Positions 17,587-25,746 of a DNA stretch of 64,000 bases are shown here, piece by piece. Source of the stretch: Maribacter orientalis. GTDB taxonomy: Bacteria; Bacteroidota; Bacteroidia; Flavobacteriales; Flavobacteriaceae. Under the pieces are notes generated by a model, which ran no database searches, was not told the DNA's origin, and saw only the letters and a program-made list of their open reading frames with translations. The stretch spans positions 1-64,000 of the forward strand of contig NZ_FNZN01000008.1 of assembly GCF_900109345.1 (NCBI RefSeq). The letters are read 5' to 3'. Within the stretch, counting starts at the first letter, position 1; each line of letters starts with the position of its first letter. A program made the position numbers and the translations under genes.

Positions 17587-18156
17587 TTATGTTTTTGTTC
17601 TTGGACGAATGCTTCTATAAATCCTGAAAATTATTACCAAGATAATGATGACCAGTATCGCAGCCAATATCGGCGCAAAAATAGATGCTGCTGTTACTAC
17701 CATCGCTGTACCTGTTTCGATAGTTGCATAGACAGGATTTGCCAAACCACCGGTTGTAGCGGTTGACGCCAATCTACCGGTTGCTCCTGCTCCTTTTATT
17801 GCGGTTGCCGTTCCACCACCAGCAATTATTGCTAATGACCATGTTATTACGGGATCTAAATCGGCAACAGTTGATACCATTACAGCAGTACCTGCTATGG
17901 CAGCTAAGGGTACTGCAATACTGTCTAATAAATTATCGAACCAAGGAATAAAATAAGCGAATATTTCTAATAAAGTGGCTAGACCTAAAGTTAGTACTGC
18001 CACCAAACTTCCTATCCACTGCCAATTTTCGTTTAAGTCCCAAACTCCAAAATAGGATGCTAAGCTCAATGCAAATAAGGGTAAAAAAACCCTAAATCCT
18101 ACTGAAGCGGCTAATCCTATTCCTAAAAAAATACTTAAAATTGTTTCGGTTGCCAT
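17587..18156 (-). CDS. DUF4126 family inner-membrane protein
   Basis: A 189-residue hydrophobic protein with five or six predicted membrane segments and the DUF4126 pattern: a glycine-rich first segment with GFRVFLPLFALSLASYFG, a long central segment, and the AIKGAGATGRLAS stretch. The family has no assigned reaction. I start it at the ATG at 18156; the longer frame would begin with TTG at 18180 and add eight polar residues. It lies between the RecD-like helicase gene (62 bases upstream) and kdsB (11 bases downstream) on the same strand. The C-terminus is basic (RSIRPRTKT), which would sit in the cytoplasm. Confidence 0.8.
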   Translation of the reverse strand: MATETILSIFLGIGLAASVGFRVFLPLFALSLASYFGVWDLNENWQWIGSLVAVLTLGLATLLEIFAYFIPWFDNLLDSIAVPLAAIAGTAVMVSTVADLDPVITWSLAIIAGGGTATAIKGAGATGRLASTATTGGLANPVYATIETGTAMVVTAASIFAPILAAILVIIILVIIFRIYRSIRPRTKT

Positions 18157-18218
18157 GCTATGATCTAAGTATAGATACAATAATTTCTTATATCCATAAT
18201 CACTAAAATAATCTTTTA

Positions 18219-19652
18219 TTAATCAACAAAAAAATCGTCTTTAAAGCCGATAAGATACAATTTGTTCTTTGCTCTGGTTACAGCTGTATATAACCATCGC
18301 AAATATTCTTTATCAATACCATTTGGCAGGTAGGGCTGTTCAACGAAAACCGTATTCCATTGACCTCCTTGCGATTTATGACAGGTGATAGCATATGAAA
18401 ATTTAACTTGAAGTCCGTTAAAATATTTATTGTTCTTTACACCTAAGAATTTTTTATACTTAGAACTCTCATGAGCAAAGTCTTTCATAACTTCTTGGTA
18501 AAGCCTATTACCATCTTCATAAGATAATGAAGGTGACTCTGCCGCAATAGTATCTAATAATAAAACAGTTTCGAAAGGAGCCATATTTGGATAATCTACC
18601 ATTTTAACTTTTACCTCTGCGAATTTAAAAGTGTAGATTTCTTTAATATCAAAAATTTCTAAAACTTCAATAATATCCCCATTGGCAATAAAGCCAGCTT
18701 CAGAACTTGGCTTAAGCCAATAATAATTATTCTTGACAACCATCATGAAATCGCCTACAGCTATATCATTTTCCAAGAATAATATTCTTTCTCGTATGTT
18801 CTGATTATATAGATTCGCTCTTTTATTAGACCTTACTATAAAAGCTGTTTCTTCTTTACCGTTCTCTGAATAAGAACTATCGATGGCTTCCTGTATCTCA
18901 TTTCCATCAATTAATCTAACAATGTCTGTAAATGGGCTTACATCAAACTTAAAGTCATCGAAGAAATCTCCTTGCAATTGTTCTCTTAATAAAGTTGCAT
19001 TGGCTAAAATCCCTGAATCGCCAGCTTGCCTTACTACCTCATTTAATTCTAATTGAATTACTTCCTTATTATAATTCAATGAAAGCTTATCAGCATCTAA
19101 TGCCGGACTCAATACTAAATGTACAGGTGGTAATTGTGCTGTATCACCTATCAATAACAACTTACATTTATGGCCAGAATAAACGAACATCATTAAATCA
19201 TCTAATAATGACCCATTTTCAAACAGTTTGGAATCGGCTGCTGTATCTGGTATCATTGATGCTTCATCTACAATAAACAAAGTATCTCTATGTTTGTTCG
19301 GCGCTAATACGAATTGTACTCCGCCTCCACTTTGCTTTTTTGGAAAATATATTTTTCGGTGGATGGTAAATGCTTGGGTATTTGAGTAATTAGACATTAC
19401 TTTAGCTGCTCTACCAGTAGGAGCCATTAACACAGCTTTCTTCTGAACTTTCCAAAGACTATTCACCAAAGTACCTATTAATGTAGTCTTTCCTGTACCA
19501 GCATAACCTTTTAACAAAAAAACTTCATCTTTTATTGAAGACAATGTAAACTCTGCTAATTTTTGCAAAGCGACTGATTGTGTGGCAGTTGGCGTATGTG
19601 GAAATTTAGTTTCCAGTAAACTATAAAATGATGCGGGAGTTGTTGATTTCAT
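18219..19652 (-). CDS. RecD-like superfamily 1B DNA helicase
   Basis: A 477-residue ATP-dependent helicase. Walker A is GYAGTGKT (residues 49-56), Walker B is DEASM, motif III is LLIGDTAQLPP, and the C-terminal UvrD/RecD-type motifs are ITCHKSQGGQW and YTAVTRAKNKLYL. It is shorter than RecD2 (about 700-800 residues) and lacks the N-terminal helix-hairpin-helix region. It resembles the stand-alone AAA/UvrD_C_2 helicases that Bacteroidota genomes often label exodeoxyribonuclease V alpha. A role in DNA repair or replication restart is inferred. It is divergent from the gene at 19754, with a candidate promoter only 8 bases from its ATG. Confidence 0.85.
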   Translation of the reverse strand: MKSTTPASFYSLLETKFPHTPTATQSVALQKLAEFTLSSIKDEVFLLKGYAGTGKTTLIGTLVNSLWKVQKKAVLMAPTGRAAKVMSNYSNTQAFTIHRKIYFPKKQSGGGVQFVLAPNKHRDTLFIVDEASMIPDTAADSKLFENGSLLDDLMMFVYSGHKCKLLLIGDTAQLPPVHLVLSPALDADKLSLNYNKEVIQLELNEVVRQAGDSGILANATLLREQLQGDFFDDFKFDVSPFTDIVRLIDGNEIQEAIDSSYSENGKEETAFIVRSNKRANLYNQNIRERILFLENDIAVGDFMMVVKNNYYWLKPSSEAGFIANGDIIEVLEIFDIKEIYTFKFAEVKVKMVDYPNMAPFETVLLLDTIAAESPSLSYEDGNRLYQEVMKDFAHESSKYKKFLGVKNNKYFNGLQVKFSYAITCHKSQGGQWNTVFVEQPYLPNGIDKEYLRWLYTAVTRAKNKLYLIGFKDDFFVD

Positions 19653-19659
19653 GAGCCCT

Positions 19660-19686
19660 CAAAGATAAAGATGATTTTTAGGTCAA
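19660..19686 (-). promoter_or_regulatory. Candidate promoter of the RecD-like helicase gene
   Basis: On the minus strand TATCTTTG (19667-19660) matches the Bacteroidota -7 box TAnnTTTG, with TTG at 19686-19684, 16 bases upstream. Transcription would begin within a few bases of the ATG at 19652, giving a leaderless or nearly leaderless mRNA. Confidence 0.45.
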
Positions 19687-19712
19687 AAACTTTTACGATT
19701 AAAAAAAAATTG

Positions 19713-19720
19713 TAGATTTG
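19713..19720 (+). promoter_or_regulatory. Candidate -7 box for the gene at 19754
   Basis: TAGATTTG matches TAnnTTTG and lies 33 bases before the ATG. No clear TTG element is present at the expected distance upstream. Confidence 0.45.
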
Positions 19721-19753
19721 TGAAGACCACTAAATTAAAATAACACATACAAA

Positions 19754-20404
19754 ATGAAGACCATTATACAAATTGTACTTTGGGTTGGGTGTATCGCTTT
19801 AGGATACCTAATTTATAACTCCATCACTGGACCAATTAAGTTTAAAGAAGTAAAACAAGAGCGTTATTCTCAAGTAATAGCTAAATTAAAAGACATTCGA
19901 AATTCTCAAGATGCCTACAAAACTGTGAATGGCAAATACGCAAATGACTTTAATAGTCTTATTCGTTTTATCGATACCGGTAAATATGTAATTACCCAAC
20001 AAAGAGATTCTTCTTTCATGGAATTCGATAAAGCATATGGTATCGATTTATTAAAAGAAGTAAAAATCATTGACACATTAGGATTCGTTTCTGTAAAAGA
20101 TTCTCTATTCAAAAAAGATTCTAGATATAAAACTCTAATGGATGTACCTACTGCTCCAAATGGCGAAAAGTTCGAAATGAAAGCTGCTTTTGTTGATAAA
20201 AGTGGTTATAGAGCTCCTGTATTTGAAGCTAAGGTTGATAAAAATGTAATACTTTATGATCAGCCAAAAGATTTATTGGCACGTGAAAACGCAGCTTTAA
20301 GTGTTGAAGAAGTTAATGGACCATCGATTAGAGTTGGTTCTTTAGACGAAGTAAGTACCAGTGGTAACTGGCCTCCTATCTATGACAAGAAAAACGATCA
20401 ATAA
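19754..20404 (+). CDS. Conserved membrane-anchored protein of unknown function
   Basis: A 216-residue protein with one N-terminal membrane segment (about residues 4-22) and a polar extracytoplasmic remainder. After the membrane segment the stretch YSQVIAKLKDIRNSQDAYKT followed by NGKYANDFNSL resembles the helical start of pseudopilin-like proteins, where a helix leads into a small globular domain; I see no prepilin peptidase site. I know of no assigned function. Its 3' end overlaps the start of the DUF3822 gene by 23 bases, and that gene overlaps rsmD by one base, so all three are translationally linked. Confidence 0.75.
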   Translation: MKTIIQIVLWVGCIALGYLIYNSITGPIKFKEVKQERYSQVIAKLKDIRNSQDAYKTVNGKYANDFNSLIRFIDTGKYVITQQRDSSFMEFDKAYGIDLLKEVKIIDTLGFVSVKDSLFKKDSRYKTLMDVPTAPNGEKFEMKAAFVDKSGYRAPVFEAKVDKNVILYDQPKDLLARENAALSVEEVNGPSIRVGSLDEVSTSGNWPPIYDKKNDQ

Positions 20405-21218
20405 CGCTTTAGATATAGCGGATAAAAATTTTAAGAAATTGTCCATTCAGGTTAGCTTGAATGGACTTTCTTTTTGTGTAACAGATACTGTTTTACAAAA
20501 ATTACTATTTTCCGATAGTGTCGATTTCATAGAAGAAAAAAATCCCATGGTGGTTTTAGATGAATTGAAAAAAAAATTTCAAGAACATCAGCTTAACACA
20601 ATGAAATTTGATGAAGTAGTTATTGTTCATCGAAATACTCTATTTGGTTTAGTGCCAAAATCATTATTCAACGCAGATCATCTTTTAGAATATCTTAAAT
20701 TCAATGCTAAGGTTTTAGCTACAGATGTACTTTCTTACGATATTGTTGAAAACCATGAATTGGTTAATGTCTATGTACCTTACATGAACATTAATAATTA
20801 TATCTATGAGCTTTTTGGAGAGTTTACCTATATGCACAACGGCACAGTTCTTTTGCAGTCATTAATGAATAACCAGACGCAAAATAATGAAACTATATGT
20901 TATGTTTACGTAAATAAGAATCAGTTAGATATTACTGTTCTTGACCAACGTAAATTACTACTTTACAATAGCTTTCTCTATGACACAAAGGAAGACTTTG
21001 CTTATTATCTTCTATTTGTTTTGGAACAGCTTGAATTAGACCCAAAAACCGCAGTGGTTAAACTTTTTGGATCTATTGAAGAAGATGACCCTATATTTCA
21101 ATTATGTTTTTCCTATATTAAGAATATTAGCATCTTCGCGCCGTCTTCACCTCAACTAATAAAATTAGGTGAACCTGAATCGAAATCGATAGATTTCACC
21201 TTAATCAATACCATATAA
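20382..21218 (+). CDS. DUF3822 family protein
   Basis: A 278-residue protein of the DUF3822 family, a Bacteroidota family usually encoded next to rsmD. The fold is thought to resemble actin-like/ASKHA proteins; the repeated pattern of short strands (KLSIQVSLNGLSFCVTD, ICYVYVNKNQLDITVLD, TAVVKLFGSIEEDDP) fits that but proves nothing. I start at the ATG at 20382; the frame extends upstream to GTG at 20361, deeper inside the previous gene. Its TAA shares a base with the rsmD ATG (TAATG), indicating coupled translation. No function is established. Confidence 0.8.
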   Translation: MTRKTINNALDIADKNFKKLSIQVSLNGLSFCVTDTVLQKLLFSDSVDFIEEKNPMVVLDELKKKFQEHQLNTMKFDEVVIVHRNTLFGLVPKSLFNADHLLEYLKFNAKVLATDVLSYDIVENHELVNVYVPYMNINNYIYELFGEFTYMHNGTVLLQSLMNNQTQNNETICYVYVNKNQLDITVLDQRKLLLYNSFLYDTKEDFAYYLLFVLEQLELDPKTAVVKLFGSIEEDDPIFQLCFSYIKNISIFAPSSPQLIKLGEPESKSIDFTLINTI

Positions 21219-21754
21219 TGCGCATCATTTCAGGAAAACATAAAGGACGTAATTTACAAGCTCCAAAGAAATTACCCGTTAGGCCCACAAAAGATATGGC
21301 CAAAGAAAGCTTATTTAACATATTGAATAACAGTTATTATTTCCCAGATTTAAAAGTGTTAGACCTTTTTGCAGGCACGGGTAATATCAGTTATGAATTC
21401 GCATCCAGAGGCGTAAATGATATTCTAGCTATTGATGCTCACGCAGGCTGTATCGAGTTCATCGATAAGACAGTTTCGCTTTTAGATATGAACATTCGTA
21501 CTTTAAAAAGCGATGTTTTCACCTTTTTGGAACGTAATAAAGAACAATTCGATATCATATTCGCTGACCCATTCTATGATATGGAACTTTCGGATTTTAA
21601 AATAATACCGCAATTAGTTTTTGAAAACGGAGTCTTATCAGAAGACGGAGTATTAATTATTGAGCATTCTAATCGTACTAGTTTGGCCGACTTACCTCAT
21701 TACAAAAATTCTCGAAAATACGGTGGTAGTGTATTTAGCTTTTTTGAAAAATAA
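21218..21754 (+). CDS. rsmD: 16S rRNA (guanine(966)-N2)-methyltransferase RsmD
   Basis: A 178-residue Rossmann-fold methyltransferase that methylates N2 of G966 in 16S rRNA during 30S assembly using S-adenosylmethionine. The N-terminal MRIISGKHKGR with VRPTKDMAKESLFNIL is the RsmD signature. The SAM-binding motif is VLDLFAGTGNISYE near residue 47, and the catalytic motif is DPFY near residue 116, the N-methyltransferase (D/N)PP(Y/F) motif with Phe in third place. The length is usual. It starts on the last base of the DUF3822 stop codon. The RNase P RNA gene follows convergently about 20 bases away. Confidence 0.92.
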   Translation: MRIISGKHKGRNLQAPKKLPVRPTKDMAKESLFNILNNSYYFPDLKVLDLFAGTGNISYEFASRGVNDILAIDAHAGCIEFIDKTVSLLDMNIRTLKSDVFTFLERNKEQFDIIFADPFYDMELSDFKIIPQLVFENGVLSEDGVLIIEHSNRTSLADLPHYKNSRKYGGSVFSFFEK

Positions 21755-21774
21755 TTTCAAATCAAAATTATAAA

Positions 21775-22092
21775 AAAGCAGGCCATAAGCCGGATTCTGT
21801 ATACTGAAAAAATTCAGAATTCCTTATCATTTATCTAGGCCAGGGGTTACCCCAAGGCTCTAACCGCCTACCCTTCGGCTTGAGCGTGCAGCCCTTAAAC
21901 ACCGATTTACATGACGTTTCACCGTATAGAGTTTACCTGATTTCACTACAGCCGAACTGTACTTGCTTTCTGTTGCACTTGTCCTCACTTTTCAGCGGAC
22001 GGGCGTTACCCGCTATACTGCACTATGGTGTCCGGACTTTCCTCGTTTTCTACTCGAAGCTTCGAGAGAATCCGCGATAAGGTGGCCTGCTT
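21775..22092 (-). ncRNA. rnpB: RNase P RNA (bacterial class A)
   Basis: The minus strand begins GCAGGCCACC and contains GAGGAAAGTCCGGAC (the 5' half of P4 and its flank). It ends ACAGAATCCGGCTTAT followed by GGCCTGC, pairing the two ends into P1. GGGTAACGCCCG and AAGGGTAGGCGG elements are also present. The length of about 318 nt fits a Bacteroidota type A RNA. This is the catalytic subunit that trims tRNA 5' leaders. A T-run follows the 3' end. The exact ends are estimates to within a few bases. Confidence 0.95.
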
Positions 22093-22096
22093 TGCG

Positions 22097-22104
22097 CAAA
22101 AGTA
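22097..22104 (-). promoter_or_regulatory. Candidate -7 box of rnpB
   Basis: On the minus strand this reads TACTTTTG, matching TAnnTTTG, placed a few bases before the expected 5' end of the RNase P RNA. No TTG is seen at the -33 position. Confidence 0.5.
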
Positions 22105-22169
22105 CTATAATTGTTGATAACTAAGGATGATCTCTATTCTTAATTCACTTTAGAATTCACTGCTATATT

Positions 22170-22177
22170 TATATTTG
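22170..22177 (+). promoter_or_regulatory. Candidate -7 box of dnaX
   Basis: TATATTTG matches TAnnTTTG and lies 25 bases before the TTG start codon of dnaX, implying a short leader of about 20 bases. It is divergent from the rnpB promoter about 65 bases away. Confidence 0.45.
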
Positions 22178-22202
22178 TAAAAGCTTAAAACGTAGTAGTA
22201 TT

Positions 22203-24023
22203 TTGGAACCATTTATCGTATCGGCACGTAAGTATAGACCACAGACCTTTAAGGATGTTGTGGGACAACAAGCGATAACCAATACGCTACAAAATGCAAT
22301 TGACCAAAATCATTTGGCACAAGCACTACTTTTCTGCGGCCCAAGAGGTGTTGGTAAAACTACTTGTGCCCGTATTTTGGCAAAACAGATAAATTCTGAT
22401 GGTACCGAACGTGAAGATGAAGATTTTGCATTCAATATTTTTGAATTGGATGCCGCATCAAATAACTCTGTTGACGACATACGAAATCTTATAGATCAAG
22501 TACGTATACCACCACAAGTAGGTAAATACAAAGTTTACATAATAGATGAGGTACATATGCTATCTCAATCTGCATTTAACGCTTTTCTTAAAACATTAGA
22601 AGAACCACCTAAACATGCCATTTTTATTCTTGCTACTACAGAAAAGCATAAGATAATACCAACCATACTTTCTAGATGTCAAATATTTGATTTCAAGAGA
22701 ATTACCGTTAAAGACGCTGCTGAATATCTAAAGTATATAGCAGAAAATCAAGGTATTAACGCTGAAGAAGATGCTTTACACATTATAGCCCAAAAGGCCG
22801 ATGGAGCAATGCGAGATGCTTTATCTATTTTCGATAGAGTAGTTAGCTTTTCTGGTGCTGAACTTACACGAAAAGCAGTTACCGAAAATCTTAATGTTCT
22901 AGATTATGATACATATTTTGAAGCTACAGATTTAATACTGGAACATAATATTCCAAATTTGCTTTTGCTTTTCAATAAGACTTTATCGCTGGGGTTTGAC
23001 GGACACCATTTCATATCTGGACTTGCCTCGCATTTTAGGGATTTAATGGTATGCCAACATCCAGACACTATAATTTTACTAGAAGTAGGTGAAGCGGCTC
23101 AACAATTATATAGAGACCAAAGTAAAAGAACGTCTCCTTCCTTTTTACTTCAAGGTCTGGAAATTGCTAATGACTGTGATTTAAAATACAAAACAAGTAA
23201 AAATCAACGCTTGTTAGTTGAACTAACTCTTATGAAACTTGCCTCTATCGATTTTGATGGAGAAAAAAAAAATCCTGAATCAGTAGCGCTTCATAATAAA
23301 ACCATAGATTTTATTGCCCCCGCTTCCTTTTACAAGCAGTTACCGAAACCATTACAAAAAGAACCGGCAGCAAAAACTGCTATTCAGAGCCCTACACCTA
23401 TTGAGAAAACGAGTTCAGAAATTTCTAAACCCGTCTCAACTCCAGTCATTGAATCTTCTGTAAATAAAACTAAGACTGAAGAAATTCCTCTGGTTGTAGA
23501 AAAAACAAAAGAAATCACCGAAGAACCTGCACAGAATAAAATTAAAATAAATTTACCCCATAAACGTGTTTCAGGTCTATCCATTTCAAGTCTTAATGCG
23601 AAAAAACAGCATGAGCTAAACAAAATCGAAGTTGTTATTGACGAAAACAACTTACCAAAAGACGCTTTCACACAAGAAGAATTACGTAAACATTGGGCCG
23701 AATTTGTTGAAAGCATAGACCAAAAAGGACAAAAAATTCTAGCTTCGAACTTAAATACCGACATTCCTAAGTTAAAAGAAGATTTTAAGATTCATATTGA
23801 GCTTCCTAACGGAACTATGAAAAAGGAAATTGAGCGCGAACAGTTTGAGCTTATGGAGTATTTACGCGCTAAACTGAACAATCATTTTATTCAATTAGAT
23901 ATTAGCGTAAATGAAGCAACTGCCAAAAAATTTGCTTTTACCCCCGAAGAAAAATATGAAAAACTTAGAGAGAAAAATCCAGTAATCGATTTGCTTAGAA
24001 CAGAATTCGATTTAGATTTATAA
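22203..24023 (+). CDS. dnaX: DNA polymerase III gamma/tau subunit
   Basis: A 606-residue clamp-loader ATPase that loads the sliding clamp and links polymerase cores at the fork. Residues 1-15 (SARKYRPQTFKDVVGQ region) are the family start. Walker A is GPRGVGKTT (46-54), Walker B YIIDEVHMLS, and the arginine-finger motif is LSRCQIF. The segment between Walker A and FELDAASNNSVDDIR, which in most bacteria carries a four-cysteine zinc module, has no such cysteines here and is acidic (TEREDEDF). A low-complexity Pro/Glu/Lys linker spans about 375-470, followed by a C-terminal domain. The start is TTG at 22203: no in-frame ATG lies between it and the promoter, and the downstream protein begins as family members do. 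Its last six bases overlap the convergent TMEM220-family gene. Confidence 0.93.
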   Translation: MEPFIVSARKYRPQTFKDVVGQQAITNTLQNAIDQNHLAQALLFCGPRGVGKTTCARILAKQINSDGTEREDEDFAFNIFELDAASNNSVDDIRNLIDQVRIPPQVGKYKVYIIDEVHMLSQSAFNAFLKTLEEPPKHAIFILATTEKHKIIPTILSRCQIFDFKRITVKDAAEYLKYIAENQGINAEEDALHIIAQKADGAMRDALSIFDRVVSFSGAELTRKAVTENLNVLDYDTYFEATDLILEHNIPNLLLLFNKTLSLGFDGHHFISGLASHFRDLMVCQHPDTIILLEVGEAAQQLYRDQSKRTSPSFLLQGLEIANDCDLKYKTSKNQRLLVELTLMKLASIDFDGEKKNPESVALHNKTIDFIAPASFYKQLPKPLQKEPAAKTAIQSPTPIEKTSSEISKPVSTPVIESSVNKTKTEEIPLVVEKTKEITEEPAQNKIKINLPHKRVSGLSISSLNAKKQHELNKIEVVIDENNLPKDAFTQEELRKHWAEFVESIDQKGQKILASNLNTDIPKLKEDFKIHIELPNGTMKKEIEREQFELMEYLRAKLNNHFIQLDISVNEATAKKFAFTPEEKYEKLREKNPVIDLLRTEFDLDL

Positions 24024-24365
24024 CTTTCTTTTTATACGAAAACCAAAGACGAGCATCACTATTGAAATTATCAATAGACCGAATGCTTCCCTGCCCAATT
24101 CCACTATTTCTATATCCCCATCATTTAAATCAAATCCTTGAAAGTCTGAAGGGTATAGATATAAAAACCCAATTAAAGCTAGAACTCCTAGCACTAAAGG
24201 AAGTATATATCCTATTTTGTTTAATGCAAACAAGAAAGAAATAGTAGCGGCAATTCCGTAGATAATAATCCAATATAAAGAATCTGGATCATTGTATTGC
24301 AAAGCCGCACCCACGGTAAAAAGAATGGCAAATAAGTACCCCAGTATCTTAAATAATAGATTCAT
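24018..24365 (-). CDS. TMEM220-family small membrane protein
   Basis: A 115-residue protein with four predicted membrane helices. The start (LGYLFAILFTVGAALQYNDP) and the D-S-L-Y-W-I segment match the transmembrane family 220 pattern; the function is unknown. It follows eboF with only 6 bases between them, so it is probably the last gene of the ebo transcript. Its 3' end overlaps that of dnaX on the other strand by six bases. Whether it works with the Ebo proteins or is just a passenger cannot be told from the sequence. Confidence 0.75.
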   Translation of the reverse strand: MNLLFKILGYLFAILFTVGAALQYNDPDSLYWIIIYGIAATISFLFALNKIGYILPLVLGVLALIGFLYLYPSDFQGFDLNDGDIEIVELGREAFGLLIISIVMLVFGFRIKRKL

Positions 24366-24371
24366 TAGAAT

Positions 24372-25745
24372 TTAGTTTAACAAGTGATCTTCAATAAGAT
24401 CACGTACCTGAATAGCAGTAATCGTGTTCTCATTAATCGCATCTGTATAGTTGCTAATAAAAATAGGATAATCCTCCTTATCCTCTGTCAAACGACCATG
24501 CGAGCCTTTTATTAATGAGGCATCAATAGGAATTATATTCATCACTGTTCTAAAGCCAAGTTTCTTCTTCAACAGCTTACCAACCACCTTAGCCATCACT
24601 AATTTATCTTTTGGGTCAGTCAACATTTCAACAGGATCATAACCCGGTTTCTTATGTATGTCTACCATTCTAGCATAATCAGGCGCTTTGGCATCGTCTA
24701 ACCAGAAATAATATGTGAACCAAGAATCTTTATCAGCCATCACCACAATATCACCACATCTCTCATGGTTAATATGGTGCTTTTTCAAGTCTTCACCAAA
24801 AAGTACTTTTTCCACACCTTCAATAGGTTTAAGCAACCTTACAAGTTTTTTAATAGTACCGGAATCTTTGCAATATATATGAGCGATTTGATGGTCTGCT
24901 ACTGCAAAAGCATCACTTTCACCAGCATCTAAAAGCTCTAGACCACGTTCTTCCCGTATGGCGATATACCCTTCTTTTCGTAATATTCTATTCAGATGAA
25001 TAGGCTTATTTACATTTGTAATTCCGTATTCAGAAAGCAGTATTATCCGAGCATCTAAAGCTTCATAATGGTTTACCAAACCTTTTACAACATTATCTAT
25101 CTCTAACAGATCTTTAGAAATAATGGTAAAATCAAGACCATACCGTTGCAAATTATAATCTAAATGCGGTAAATAAATAAGCGTAAGATCCGGATTATGT
25201 TTTTTATCAGTCAAAAGTGCAGCATCTGCAATCCATTTTGAAGAATTTATGGTTGTTTTAGGACCCCAAAATTCAAATAATGGAAAAGTACCTAAGGCAT
25301 CTTGCATTTCGTCTCGTAAATTGGCAGGATACGAATAGACATCAGGAATCTTTCTTCCATCGGCTAAATAGTTTGGTCTTGGGGTAATACTGTAATCAAC
25401 ATTAGAATACATATTGTACCACCAAAAATGATTTGCACACGTAAAATTCGGATGTTTCTCTTTTAAATCATCCCAAAGTTTTGGCTGTTGCACCAATTTG
25501 TTAGATTGCCGCCAAAATTTAACTTCGCATTCATCTTTAAAATACCACCCATTACCAACAATACCATGTTCTGAAGGCCACTTACCTGTTACATAAGTAG
25601 ACTGAACAGCACATGTGACAGCTGGCAAAATAGGCTCTATATATGACGTTTTGCCTTTCTCTAAAAATGATTTTATAAACGGAGTATGCTCTCCTATTAA
25701 TCGTTTGGTCAACCCCACAACATTAATAACAACTGTCTTTTTCAT
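24372..25745 (-). CDS. eboF: EboF: alkaline phosphatase superfamily / nucleotide pyrophosphatase-like protein
   Basis: A 457-residue protein of the type I phosphodiesterase/nucleotide pyrophosphatase branch of the alkaline phosphatase superfamily. After an early NVVGLTKRLIG segment, STYVTGKWPSEHGIVGNGWY carries the expected Thr nucleophile. Further metal-ligand regions are YLPHLDYNLQRYG, LLSEYGITNV and AVADHQIAHIY. The usual D(H)GM after the second region is replaced by EYGI, so metal binding may be altered. It is the sixth gene of the eboA-F operon, 1 base after eboE. The Ebo clusters are linked to export or processing of a small secondary metabolite, but the substrate of EboF is unknown. 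Confidence 0.85.
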   Translation of the reverse strand: MKKTVVINVVGLTKRLIGEHTPFIKSFLEKGKTSYIEPILPAVTCAVQSTYVTGKWPSEHGIVGNGWYFKDECEVKFWRQSNKLVQQPKLWDDLKEKHPNFTCANHFWWYNMYSNVDYSITPRPNYLADGRKIPDVYSYPANLRDEMQDALGTFPLFEFWGPKTTINSSKWIADAALLTDKKHNPDLTLIYLPHLDYNLQRYGLDFTIISKDLLEIDNVVKGLVNHYEALDARIILLSEYGITNVNKPIHLNRILRKEGYIAIREERGLELLDAGESDAFAVADHQIAHIYCKDSGTIKKLVRLLKPIEGVEKVLFGEDLKKHHINHERCGDIVVMADKDSWFTYYFWLDDAKAPDYARMVDIHKKPGYDPVEMLTDPKDKLVMAKVVGKLLKKKLGFRTVMNIIPIDASLIKGSHGRLTEDKEDYPIFISNYTDAINENTITAIQVRDLIEDHLLN

Positions 25746-25746
25746 A

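Noticed and set aside
21880..22080. A 66-codon plus-strand frame
   Set aside because: It lies wholly within the RNase P RNA gene on the other strand.
23384..23764. A 126-codon minus frame inside dnaX
   Set aside because: It is antisense to the low-complexity linker of dnaX and resembles no protein.
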